The translations under genes and the position numbers were made by a program. A stretch of DNA of 63,077 nucleotides from Pelolinea sp. (lineage in GTDB: Bacteria; Chloroflexota; Anaerolineae; Anaerolineales; Anaerolineaceae). Location: assembly GCA_030692365.1 (NCBI GenBank), contig JAUYCC010000037.1, positions 1-63,077 on the forward strand, in the 5' to 3' direction. The notes beneath the pieces were generated by a model. The model did no database searches. It saw only the letters and a list, made by a program, of their open reading frames with translations, and was not told the DNA's origin. Shown in pieces: positions 1-7,421 of this stretch (the stretch's first letter is position 1; each line of letters begins with the position of its first letter).

Positions 1-430
1 ACACTTCGGGCTCGTTCTTTTGAATCCAGCGGATTTTGGGCGGGATATTCTGGTTGGAAACAAAGGTTCCGAGATCTTTTTTTATTTCTTCAACTTCTTC
101 CGAAGCACGGGTATCAACGCCATAGAGAATGCTGGGGCGCAAAGGTTTTAGGTCTTCACCCAATAAGGTTGTTGCTGTTCCTATTGACGAAATACCGACA
201 CTGAGAATTTCTTTGGGGTCAATGCCGCTTTTGGTGAGCAGGTCTTTGACAATGAACAGAAAATCGTGCAACCATACGCCATCCGGATCGTGTTCCATCC
301 AACCTGGCTTGGGGATGGAGACATAATGCGGGATGCTGCTCTGGAAGAGCACCTTGCCATCTGTGGTAACCAGCACGCCCTTGGACGAGTAGGTTCCGAT
401 GTCACAGCCCAGTAAGTATCCTTTTCCCAT
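1..430 (-). CDS. FGGY-family carbohydrate kinase, partial (C-terminus beyond window edge)
   Basis: Reading the minus strand from the ATG at 430-428 gives an open frame that runs off the left edge (143 codons). It starts MGKGYLLGCDIGTYSSKG, the phosphate-binding motif of FGGY sugar kinases, which phosphorylate ketoses or polyols with ATP in the cytoplasm. A GAGG ribosome site lies six bases before the ATG. About four in five residues match the N-terminus of the neighbouring kinase at 475-1989 by eye, so the two are tandem paralogues. The upstream kinase ends 44 bases before this start, so both are probably on one transcript. The substrate cannot be read from this fragment. No stop or frameshift is visible in the part present. 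Confidence 0.88.
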   Translation of the reverse strand, partial: MGKGYLLGCDIGTYSSKGVLVTTDGKVLFQSSIPHYVSIPKPGWMEHDPDGVWLHDFLFIVKDLLTKSGIDPKEILSVGISSIGTATTLLGEDLKPLRPSILYGVDTRASEEVEEIKKDLGTFVSNQNIPPKIRWIQKNEPEV

Positions 431-474
431 CTTTTGCCTCGTTTCTAATAAGTGACCAATTATCTAAAAAAATC

Positions 475-1989
475 TTATGCGCGTTTTTGTATGGCTGAAA
501 TGCGGTGCATTAAATCCTTATTTGCAGGATAGAGTTCGCGATATACATCATAGAATTCCTGATAGGCTGCGTGCGCTTCAAGATTTGGTTCAATAATAGT
601 CTCAATCCTGACCCATTGTTTGACATCCGATACTTTCTCATAAAGCCCGATTCCCACAGCGGCCAGGAAGGCATCGCCATAGCATGACCCGATTTTTTCG
701 ACCGGAATTTCCTGCCTGATATTGCAGATGTCACTGACAACTTGCATCCAGGGCAGATTGTGCACACCGCCGCCGACCGCATAAATATGTTCGGGAATTA
801 AGTTATCCGCCCAGAATGGTTCGAGGCAATGGCGGATGCCAAACCCGACTGATTCCAACATGGCGCGGTACATATCCGCGCGGGTGTGGGTGAGGTTCAA
901 TCCAAAATACATGCCGGTGGCATTGCCGTCAAAGATGGGATTTCTTTCACCAGAAAAATAGGGAAGCATGATCAGGCCGTTGGATCCAATTTTAGATTGG
1001 CCGGTGAGTTTTGAGAGTGCCGCGAAAGCGTTCTCACCGCCTGCTTTTTCAGTCATTAATTCCGGGATACCAAGCTGATTTCTGAACCAGGTGGTGAGGC
1101 TGCCCACCGTTGCCAGGCCGCCGCCTGTTGCAAAGCGGTCTCTGGTCATTGAGCGCAGCGCTTTGATATGCTCCCCCTTGAAAGGACCATCCGTGATCAT
1201 GTAATAGATGTTGGATGAACCGTACATCATCATCATATCGCCAGGAATCGCCACGCCGCCGCTAACGGCTTCGACAGCGGAGTCATTGGCGCCGCCCACA
1301 ACCGGCGTTCCTTCGGCCAGGCCGGAAAGAAGAGCACCCTCTTTGGTGACGCGCCCAACAATATCCGTTGTCCAGACCAACTCTGGCAGGATTTGGGGAT
1401 CAACATTGAAATAATCAAAATACTTCTCATCCCAATTCAGAATGGAATCGTTGTAAAGGGGATAATAATTATGAATATCATTCAGGTTCTGGTTGATCTG
1501 TCCGGTCAGCTTCATGATGATGTAATGATGGCCGCTGAAGATATGGCGTGTTTTTTCCCAGACCTGGGGTTCGTGTTTCTGCACCCAACGCATTTTTGGG
1601 GGAATATTCTGATTGGAAACAAAAGTACCCAAATCTTTCTTGATCTCTTCCACTTCGAGCGTGGTACGCGTGTCGACGCCATAGAGGATGCTGGGGCGAA
1701 GAGGTTTGCGGTCCTTATCCAAAAGCAGCATCGCGCTGCAAATTGATGAAACGCCTAAACCGAGAATTTCTTTGGGGTCAATGCCGGTTTTCTTGAGCAA
1801 ATCTTTGACGATGAACAGAAAGTCGTGCATCCAGACGCCATCCGCGTCATGCTCCATCCAGCCCGGATTGGGGATTGAGACTTCATGGGGAATACTGCTC
1901 TTTTCTACAATCTTACCATCTGTGGTGACCAGTGCCCCCTTGGAGGAGTAAGTGCCAATGTCCACTCCAAGTAAATAGCCTTTTTGCAT
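475..1989 (-). CDS. FGGY-family carbohydrate kinase (xylulokinase-like)
   Basis: This 504-residue protein has the usual length of an FGGY kinase. The N-terminal motif DIGTYSSKGALVTTDG binds phosphate, and GGANDSAVEAVSGG (around residue 235) and YAVGGGVHNLPWMQ (near 405) fit the second actin-like lobe. Such enzymes transfer the gamma phosphate of ATP to a ketose or polyol. A GGAGG ribosome site sits just before the ATG at 1989. The gene is first of two tandem kinase genes and is divergent from the M29 gene at 2119. With the aldolase at 3294 and the ABC transporter at 6203 it suggests a sugar route in which the kinase makes a ketose phosphate for cleavage. The exact sugar is unknown. Confidence 0.9.
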   Translation of the reverse strand: MQKGYLLGVDIGTYSSKGALVTTDGKIVEKSSIPHEVSIPNPGWMEHDADGVWMHDFLFIVKDLLKKTGIDPKEILGLGVSSICSAMLLLDKDRKPLRPSILYGVDTRTTLEVEEIKKDLGTFVSNQNIPPKMRWVQKHEPQVWEKTRHIFSGHHYIIMKLTGQINQNLNDIHNYYPLYNDSILNWDEKYFDYFNVDPQILPELVWTTDIVGRVTKEGALLSGLAEGTPVVGGANDSAVEAVSGGVAIPGDMMMMYGSSNIYYMITDGPFKGEHIKALRSMTRDRFATGGGLATVGSLTTWFRNQLGIPELMTEKAGGENAFAALSKLTGQSKIGSNGLIMLPYFSGERNPIFDGNATGMYFGLNLTHTRADMYRAMLESVGFGIRHCLEPFWADNLIPEHIYAVGGGVHNLPWMQVVSDICNIRQEIPVEKIGSCYGDAFLAAVGIGLYEKVSDVKQWVRIETIIEPNLEAHAAYQEFYDVYRELYPANKDLMHRISAIQKRA

Positions 1990-2118
1990 TGAATGCCTCC
2001 AGGAAGAGAGATAAGAGTATTTTACTAATAAATGCCTGGAAAAACTACCATTTTCTCTGTTATGAATGTATAAATAGTTAAATCGTCGTTCCTATATTCT
2101 AATTAATTGGAGGCTTAT
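1990..2118. promoter_or_regulatory. Divergent intergenic region between kinase and M29 genes
   Basis: This AT-rich stretch of 129 bases separates two divergent genes and must hold both promoters. A TATATT near 2093 is a possible -10 for the plus-strand gene, but no convincing -35 element accompanies it. Strong ribosome sites flank both ends: GGAGG before the kinase start, and GGAGG at 2109-2113 before the ATG at 2119. Confidence 0.4.
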
Positions 2119-3222
2119 ATGTTAAGTACTGACAAACGCTGGAAGCAATTTGGGGATGTGCTGGTCAATTACTGCTGCGCGGTAAAACCAGGTGAAAAAG
2201 TAGCCATAGCCATGTATGAACCGGAGACCTGGTCGCTGGCACTGGCAGCTTATGAGGCTGCAGTTAAAGCCGGGGGATATCCACAAATTCAGATGAAATC
2301 GGAATACCTGCGCCGAGCGTTTATGAAATATGGCACAGAAGAACAATATAGCTGGGTGCCTGAACTGGAAATGCTGAGCATTGACTGGGCAGATTGCTAT
2401 ATTGCATTGCGCGGCGGATATAACCTGGATATCTATCATGACATATCCGCGGATGTGCTGGCCAAAAACCAGAAAGCGCACGGCGTTGTCTCCGCCAATC
2501 GCACGGATAAAACCCGCTGGGTGCTGACCCGCGTTCCGAATGAGTCTTTCGCACAGCAGGCTGGCAGCGACCTTGAAACAATCACAGATATGTTTTTTGG
2601 CAGCGTTTTGCTGGATTACTCCACCGTTTCCAAAGACTGGGACCGCTGGGCGGAAAAACTGAACAACGCTGATGAATTCCATATCCTTGGAAAAAGCACC
2701 GACTTGAAATTCTCGGTCAAGGACCATATATGGTTCGCTGACCACGGCGAAGCCAATATCCCTGGCGGCGAAATTGCATCCGCGCCGGTGAACAGCACCC
2801 TCAACGGGCATATCTGGTTTGAAAATCCCGCGGTATTGGGTGGGCAGCTAATGTATGACACCTATCTGGAATGGAAAGACGGCAAACTGTTGAAAGCCAC
2901 CTCATCCACCAACCAGGATTATTTGCATAAGATCATCGCCACTGATGCCGGCTCAAGCCTGCTGGGTGAAATCGCTTTCGGCACCAACACCGGTATCACG
3001 CAATTCACCAATGACATTCTGTGGGACGAGAAAATTTACGGCACCATCCATATTGCACTTGGTCGCACCTACGCGATGCACATGCGCGAAAATTCTTCAG
3101 CCGTTGGCAATTACTCAGCTATTCACTGGGACATTATCAAAGACATGCGCCAGGAAGGTGAAGTGATTATTGACGGAGTCACAGTTATGAAGGGTGGAAA
3201 ATTACTGTTTGACGAAATCTAA
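2119..3222 (+). CDS. M29-family aminopeptidase-like metalloprotein (AmpS/PepS type)
   Basis: The 367-residue product resembles M29 leucyl aminopeptidases (aminopeptidase T/AmpS), cytoplasmic two-metal exopeptidases. The expected metal ligands appear in order: GEIASAP, LLGEIAFGTN, GTIHIALG and SAIHWDII, which supply the Glu, Glu, His and His/Asp ligands. The frame could start at a TTG at 2107, but GGAGG at 2109-2113 places the true start at the ATG at 2119. The gene lies between sugar kinases and a ketose-bisphosphate aldolase, an odd setting for a peptidase. It may therefore have been recruited for another hydrolytic or metal-dependent step, but no sequence evidence shows this. A bidirectional hairpin terminator follows. 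Confidence 0.85.
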   Translation: MLSTDKRWKQFGDVLVNYCCAVKPGEKVAIAMYEPETWSLALAAYEAAVKAGGYPQIQMKSEYLRRAFMKYGTEEQYSWVPELEMLSIDWADCYIALRGGYNLDIYHDISADVLAKNQKAHGVVSANRTDKTRWVLTRVPNESFAQQAGSDLETITDMFFGSVLLDYSTVSKDWDRWAEKLNNADEFHILGKSTDLKFSVKDHIWFADHGEANIPGGEIASAPVNSTLNGHIWFENPAVLGGQLMYDTYLEWKDGKLLKATSSTNQDYLHKIIATDAGSSLLGEIAFGTNTGITQFTNDILWDEKIYGTIHIALGRTYAMHMRENSSAVGNYSAIHWDIIKDMRQEGEVIIDGVTVMKGGKLLFDEI

Positions 3223-3240
3223 AAAATGGCTTGAATTGTG

Positions 3241-3277
3241 AAAAGAGACTGCCATTCATTCTGGCAGCCTCTTTTTT
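3241..3277. terminator. Bidirectional rho-independent terminator
   Basis: The arms GAGACTGCCA and TGGCAGCCTC form a hairpin with one internal mismatch. They are flanked by AAAA on the left and CTTTTTT on the right, so the hairpin can end transcripts from both convergent genes: the M29 gene on plus and the aldolase on minus. Confidence 0.75.
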
Positions 3278-3293
3278 GAAAGTGAAAATAATC

Positions 3294-4154
3294 TTAACCT
3301 TTATTTCCGGATGAGGTAATATCGAACCAGTGGCCGAGCACATCATAGATGATGTCGCGGGTCGCGTCGGCGATTTTGCCAAGAGCTTTGGGGGTCTGGG
3401 CAATAATTTCCGCAGTTTTTAGTTGTGAGGGTTGGATCCAGTCGTGGAACACGTTGATCTTGCGAATGCCGAGAGAGACAGCTTTACGGATGTTGTCATC
3501 ACCGGTACCTGAACCGCCGTGGATGACCAACGGAACTGAAACAAGTTTGTCAATCATTTCAAGCAGTTCAAAATCAATATGGGGTTCACCCTTGTATTCG
3601 CCGTGCACTGTGCCAATTGCCACAGCCAGGCAGTCTGTTTTTGTAAGGTCAACGAACCTCTTGGCTTCTTCGGGTTGGGTGAGGTGGGCGCGTGCTTCAT
3701 CTTTCATCAGGTAAGTGCCTTCCACAGCGGTGCCAACATGGCCGATTTCTGCTTCTACAGAAACATTGTGCTTGTGGGCGTATTCCACCACTTTGCTGGT
3801 TAGCTCAACATTTTCCTCAAATGATTTCGCGCTGGCATCCATCATAATGCCGGTGAAACCGGAATCAACAGCCTCATTGCATTCTTCCACTGTTGTGCCG
3901 TGATCGAGGTGCAAACAAACGTCGATATCGTATTGTTCGCATTCATCCAGAATAATGCGGGTCCATTTGTCCCAGGATTTGGTGGGGCACAAGGACTTGA
4001 TGTGCTTGGTGTAACTGAGAATCAATGGCGCTTTGTATTTTTCGGCCACTTCGAGCTGATAGCGAACTGAATGTAATGTTGTGTAATCCGGTGCCACTAC
4101 GGCATAGTTCCCCTTGTCTGCCTTTTTCAAAATATCCGCTAATGTAACAAGCAT
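3294..4154 (-). CDS. Class II fructose/tagatose-bisphosphate-type aldolase
   Basis: This 286-residue protein matches class II (zinc) ketose-bisphosphate aldolases, which cleave a ketose bisphosphate or ketose 1-phosphate into dihydroxyacetone phosphate and an aldehyde. LHLDHGTTVEE carries the catalytic Asp84 and the zinc ligand His85. VEAEIGHVG, GTVHGEYKG and VIHGGSGTGDD supply the remaining metal and phosphate residues. GIRKINVFHDW matches the phosphate loop region, where classical enzymes have KINV(D/N)T. An AGGAGG ribosome site precedes the ATG at 4154. The FGGY kinases and sugar transporter nearby suggest a catabolic role. Whether the substrate is fructose-, tagatose- or another ketose phosphate cannot be settled by eye. 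Confidence 0.9.
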   Translation of the reverse strand: MLVTLADILKKADKGNYAVVAPDYTTLHSVRYQLEVAEKYKAPLILSYTKHIKSLCPTKSWDKWTRIILDECEQYDIDVCLHLDHGTTVEECNEAVDSGFTGIMMDASAKSFEENVELTSKVVEYAHKHNVSVEAEIGHVGTAVEGTYLMKDEARAHLTQPEEAKRFVDLTKTDCLAVAIGTVHGEYKGEPHIDFELLEMIDKLVSVPLVIHGGSGTGDDNIRKAVSLGIRKINVFHDWIQPSQLKTAEIIAQTPKALGKIADATRDIIYDVLGHWFDITSSGNKG

Positions 4155-4524
4155 GACTGCCTCCTAAAGATTTTTTTATTTGTTCATTATTTACACAGGG
4201 TTAACCAGGAAATTGTGTGAACAGGATGAACAAAATGATTATAACAAAATGTTTAAGATAGTGTGTGTGTTGTGAAATTTGACATAAAAATTGTTAACTT
4301 TGTCAAGAATTATTCCAGATACAAAATCTACCCAAAATCGTTTGAATTGATTTAAACATTATTGGACAAAAAAAAGCACGATTGTGTATAATGCTGTGAG
4401 TTTTGTTTCTCGATCTGGCAATGGCTGGAGGATCTCAGGGAATGCAGTCAATTCCCGGACCCAAACCAACTTTCAATTTATTGATCACATGTTCTTTAAG
4501 CTGCACATATAAAAAGGAAAAAAC
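4155..4524. promoter_or_regulatory. Intergenic regulatory region (370 bp) between aldolase and MATE-fold gene
   Basis: The stretch is AT-rich with no supportable ORF. It contains a GT-dinucleotide run near 4261, the inverted pair TTGACA (4279-4284) and TGTCAA (4301-4306), a promoter for the plus-strand gene at 4362-4392, and a hairpin GGGAAT...ATTCCC in the leader near 4438-4457. The leader from the predicted start (about 4399) to the GTG at 4525 is roughly 125 nt, long enough to hold a regulatory structure, but no known riboswitch class was recognised. Confidence 0.45.
4362..4392 (+). promoter_or_regulatory. Sigma70-type promoter for MATE-fold gene
   Basis: A perfect TATAAT at 4387-4392 lies 18-19 bases after TTGGACA (4362-4368), a near match to TTGACA with one extra base. 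Predicted transcription starts near 4399 and leads into the GTG start at 4525. Confidence 0.55.
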
Positions 4525-5859
4525 GTGTTTGGTTCAATGGAAGACGAAAAAACTGAAATAAAGCTTAAGGATCTATTTAAGACCTGGTGGCCAATTGCCA
4601 TTAGCTGGGTTTTATTGGCGTTTGAACCCCTTTTCTTTTCCTCAATTATCTCACGCTATCCGAACGCGAAGGTAAATCTGGCAGCTTACGGTAATGTGGC
4701 GTGGATGATCCCAATCGTTCTTCAATCCCCAATTATGCTTATCCAGGCAGCGTCGGCATCCTTGTGCAAAGATAAGGAAACATTTTATAAATTACGGAAA
4801 TTTGCCAACTGGATGGGCGTGGGGCTCACCGCGCTCCATCTCCTGATTGCGGTAACCCCCTTGTATTATTTTGTGGTGCGCACGATTCTGAACGTGCCTG
4901 AAGAGGTTGTGGTGGTTGCCCGCCAGGGGTTAATTTTCATGCTTCCCTGGGCAGGGTCAATTTCTTACCGGCGTTTTCACCAAGGTATTTTGGTGCGGTT
5001 TGGGCATACCAAACGCATGAGCTTTGGAACCATTTTGCGCCTGATTTCTGATGTTGCCTGTGTCGCTCTGCTTTCAATAATTCCGGGTATAAACGGGCTG
5101 GCAGTGGCAACAGCTGCCCAAGGTTTCAGCGTTTTCCTGGAAGGGGCTTATGTTGGCATTGTGACCCGACCAGTTATTAAAAATGAATTAAAACCAAACA
5201 CTGGTGGAGAAATCATTCGCTGGAAAAGCTTCGCGAAGTATTACACACCTTTCATGCTTAACTCTATTATTTTTATTCTCTACAACCCGATGAACAGTGC
5301 TGCGATGGGCAGGTTGCCCCTCGCATTGGCGTCATTGGCGACTTGGCCGGTGGTTAACGGATTCGCGAACATGATCAATAACCTGGGTCAGGCTTGCCGC
5401 GAGGTAACACTGACCTATATCCGCCATGAAGGCGCTTACCCAGTAATCAGAAAGTTTTGCATTATTATCGGTACAATCTCTGTGGTTATTCTTTGCGCCT
5501 TTTGTTTCACCCCCTTATTCAATTGGTATCTGCGCGTAGTGGTGTCACTGCCATCGGACCTCATCCAATATTCAAAATTAACCTTAATGCTGCTAATCCC
5601 AGTAGGATTGACCTTCTCATTATCGAATATGTACACAGGATTAATTGCGTACAGCGGAAAAACCATTTCTTTGTTGACTTCAACCATTGTCATGCTGCTG
5701 GTGGTATTTGTTGGTTTGATGGCGGCGATTTTCCTTCAGCCGTTTGAAGGGATATTTGCGGTTGCGGGTGTGTACCTGGTCGCTTCTATAGTTCAATTGG
5801 GTTGGTTGTTTTGGACCAACCGGGATTCGGTTTCAAATCTTGAGTTTAAGCATTCCTAA
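4525..5859 (+). CDS. MATE/MOP-superfamily-like integral membrane protein
   Basis: The 444-residue product has about twelve hydrophobic segments spread along its length and a short polar N-terminus, the layout of the MOP superfamily (MATE exporters and polysaccharide flippases). No diagnostic MATE motif was recognised, so the family call rests on topology and general composition. The GTG at 4525 is chosen because AAAGGA at 4513-4518 is correctly spaced for it and too far from the ATG at 4537. It stands alone with its own promoter, between the aldolase and the sugar transporter. It could export a metabolite of the local pathway or move a lipid-linked sugar. Substrate unknown. Confidence 0.6.
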   Translation: MFGSMEDEKTEIKLKDLFKTWWPIAISWVLLAFEPLFFSSIISRYPNAKVNLAAYGNVAWMIPIVLQSPIMLIQAASASLCKDKETFYKLRKFANWMGVGLTALHLLIAVTPLYYFVVRTILNVPEEVVVVARQGLIFMLPWAGSISYRRFHQGILVRFGHTKRMSFGTILRLISDVACVALLSIIPGINGLAVATAAQGFSVFLEGAYVGIVTRPVIKNELKPNTGGEIIRWKSFAKYYTPFMLNSIIFILYNPMNSAAMGRLPLALASLATWPVVNGFANMINNLGQACREVTLTYIRHEGAYPVIRKFCIIIGTISVVILCAFCFTPLFNWYLRVVVSLPSDLIQYSKLTLMLLIPVGLTFSLSNMYTGLIAYSGKTISLLTSTIVMLLVVFVGLMAAIFLQPFEGIFAVAGVYLVASIVQLGWLFWTNRDSVSNLEFKHS

Positions 5860-5898
5860 AGGTGGTTTTTGTCCAGACAAAAATTTAAGGTAAAATTC

Positions 5899-5927
5899 TT
5901 GACATACATGTTAGAAATGGATATAAT
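5899..5927 (+). promoter_or_regulatory. Consensus sigma70 promoter of sugar ABC operon
   Basis: TTGACA at 5899-5904 and TATAAT at 5922-5927 are both perfect consensus hexamers with the optimal 17-base spacer. This is the strongest promoter seen in the window. It should drive the binding protein gene at 6203 and, by read-through, the ATPase and permease genes. Confidence 0.85.
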
Positions 5928-6133
5928 GCTTCATGTGTGTGAATTAAATTGTTTCAAAATGAACATTTACTCCAATTCCGGAGTTTTATTTTCCAAGTAA
6001 TTATTGAGCAAGATCGGCGAAAACGTTTTTGAAAAATTCAGAGAAACAGTTACTCAGAATTAACATCAAAAATTCATTACAGAAGAACTGATCGCCGAGA
6101 TTAACTGTCTCATGAAAGGAATAAAGGAGGTTT

Positions 6134-6145
6134 ATGGGCGAATAG
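6134..6145 (+). other. Three-codon mini-ORF with perfect Shine-Dalgarno in the ABC operon leader
   Basis: AAAGGAGG at 6123-6130 is followed three bases later by ATG GGC GAA TAG, encoding only Met-Gly-Glu. Such a strong ribosome site for a minimal ORF 57 bases before the real gene could act as a ribosome standby or stalling site. It could equally be the remnant of a lost gene start. No function is demonstrated. Confidence 0.4.
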
Positions 6146-6202
6146 TAAATAAATAGTAAATAAAACTCTTCACCACAAAACAAACAAATCTAAGGAGATA
6201 AG

Positions 6203-7300
6203 ATGTCTAAGAATAAATTGTTTTTAGTCGCTCTCGCGTTCGTTTTTGCTCTGAGCGCCTGCGCAGCCCCCGCTGCAGCCCCTGCTGCCGAAGAAGCTGC
6301 CCCCGCTGCTGAAGAAGCTGCGCCTGCTGCTGAAGAAGCTGCGCCTGCTGCTGAAGCAGTTGATCTGACCAAACTGACCTTCGCGTCCTGCGTGAAAACC
6401 ATCGCTGCCAACTGGTTCCTGCGCCTGGAAACAGGTATCAAGGACTACAGCGCTGACACCGGCGTCACCACCTTCCTCTGCGGTCCTTCCAAGGGCGACC
6501 CGGCGGCCCAGATTGGCATCATTGACGAAATCATCGCGCAAGGCGTGGATGGTATCTGCAACGTGCCGATGGGTGTAGAAGAACACACCGCCATCCACAA
6601 GAAAGCCATGGATGCCGGAATCCCTGTGGTTCTGCATGAAGCCCCCCAGGCGAAGTACGCCGATTATGACGTGGAAGCCTTTGACAACTGCGCTTACGGC
6701 GAAGAGATGATGAAAGAATTAGCCTCACGCATGGGCGAAAAGGGTGTATATGTTTCCTTCGTCGGCTCTCTGACCAACGACTCTCACATGATCTGGCAGA
6801 AATGCGCATATGAGTATCAGCTGAAGACCTACCCCAACATGACCCGCCTTGGCCTCTATGATTCCAAGGAAGACACCGAAAACAGCTATCAGATCATGAA
6901 GGACCTGCTCAAGACCAATCCTGAGATCACAGGCGCAACCGGTTCCTCCTCTGGCGATCCTGCTGGTGTTGGCCGCGCGGTTGAAGAAGCTGGTCTGAAT
7001 GACACAATTGCCGTTGTTGGCACCTCCATTCCGTCCAATTCGGGCGACCTGCTCAAGACGGGCGCTGTTGATCTGGCAATGGCCTGGGATCCTGCGGCTG
7101 CCGGCTATGCCTGCAACAGACTTCTCGAACTCATTGTGACCGGCCAACCGATTACCGACGGCATGAACCTGAATATGCCTGCGAAGTATGCTGGCTATGA
7201 AGCAGTCAAACTGACCACCGGGCCTAACGGCATCAAGGTGGTTACTGGCTCTGCCTGGATCAAGATTACCAAAGATAATATGGCAGACTATCCTTTCTAA
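6203..7300 (+). CDS. CUT2-type sugar ABC transporter substrate-binding lipoprotein
   Basis: The 365-residue protein begins with a lipoprotein signal peptide ending LSAC (Cys20), then a spacer of repeated Ala-Pro-Glu units, then a periplasmic-binding-protein fold of the RbsB/XylF type (ribose-class binding proteins). In a single-membrane cell it would be anchored outside the membrane to capture sugar. AAGGAG lies at normal spacing before the ATG. It heads an operon with the ATPase at 7422 and permeases at 8967 and 9994. A strong hairpin follows the stop and probably sets a higher expression level than for the membrane genes. The bound ligand cannot be deduced; the setting suggests a pentose, tetrose, polyol or sulfated derivative. 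Confidence 0.92.
   Translation: MSKNKLFLVALAFVFALSACAAPAAAPAAEEAAPAAEEAAPAAEEAAPAAEAVDLTKLTFASCVKTIAANWFLRLETGIKDYSADTGVTTFLCGPSKGDPAAQIGIIDEIIAQGVDGICNVPMGVEEHTAIHKKAMDAGIPVVLHEAPQAKYADYDVEAFDNCAYGEEMMKELASRMGEKGVYVSFVGSLTNDSHMIWQKCAYEYQLKTYPNMTRLGLYDSKEDTENSYQIMKDLLKTNPEITGATGSSSGDPAGVGRAVEEAGLNDTIAVVGTSIPSNSGDLLKTGAVDLAMAWDPAAAGYACNRLLELIVTGQPITDGMNLNMPAKYAGYEAVKLTTGPNGIKVVTGSAWIKITKDNMADYPF
6281..6359 (+). repeat. 21-bp in-frame tandem repeat in lipoprotein spacer
   Basis: Nearly four copies of a 21-base unit encode PAAEEAA repeats directly after the lipidated cysteine. They form a flexible acidic/Ala-Pro tether between membrane anchor and binding domain. Copy number could vary between strains by slippage. 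Confidence 0.85.
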
Positions 7301-7324
7301 GGAACAGATTCATTTACAAGAAAA

Positions 7325-7350
7325 TTGGGTAGCCGGAAACGGCTACCCAA
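7325..7350 (+). terminator. Intercistronic GAAA-loop hairpin (partial terminator / mRNA stabiliser)
   Basis: Perfect 11-base arms TTGGGTAGCCG and CGGCTACCCAA close a GAAA tetraloop, followed by an AT-rich stretch without a clean U-run. It lies between the binding-protein gene and the ATPase gene. In many ABC operons such hairpins protect the upstream message and lower downstream expression. Confidence 0.7.
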
Positions 7351-7421
7351 ATCATTTTTAGAACTTATCACAGGTATTCCGAAATTATTATAAAATTTGG
7401 CATTATTTGCGAGGTAATGTT

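Larger units (their letters stand above)
5860..6202 (+). promoter_or_regulatory. Long 5' leader of the sugar ABC operon
   Basis: This 343-base gap holds a consensus promoter (5899-5927) and a leader of about 270 nt before the lipoprotein ATG at 6203. Visible structure includes ACTCC/GGAGT arms near 5970-5985 and TCGGCGA near 6014 pairing with TCGCCGA near 6092. There is also an isolated, very strong ribosome site AAAGGAGG at 6123-6130 that serves a three-codon ORF. The length and pairing suggest post-transcriptional control, but no known riboswitch was recognised. Confidence 0.5.

Noticed and set aside
4400-4480. Possible cobalamin or TPP riboswitch before the MATE-fold gene
   Set aside because: Only short fragments resemble those motifs, and the conserved core segments are not present in the right order.
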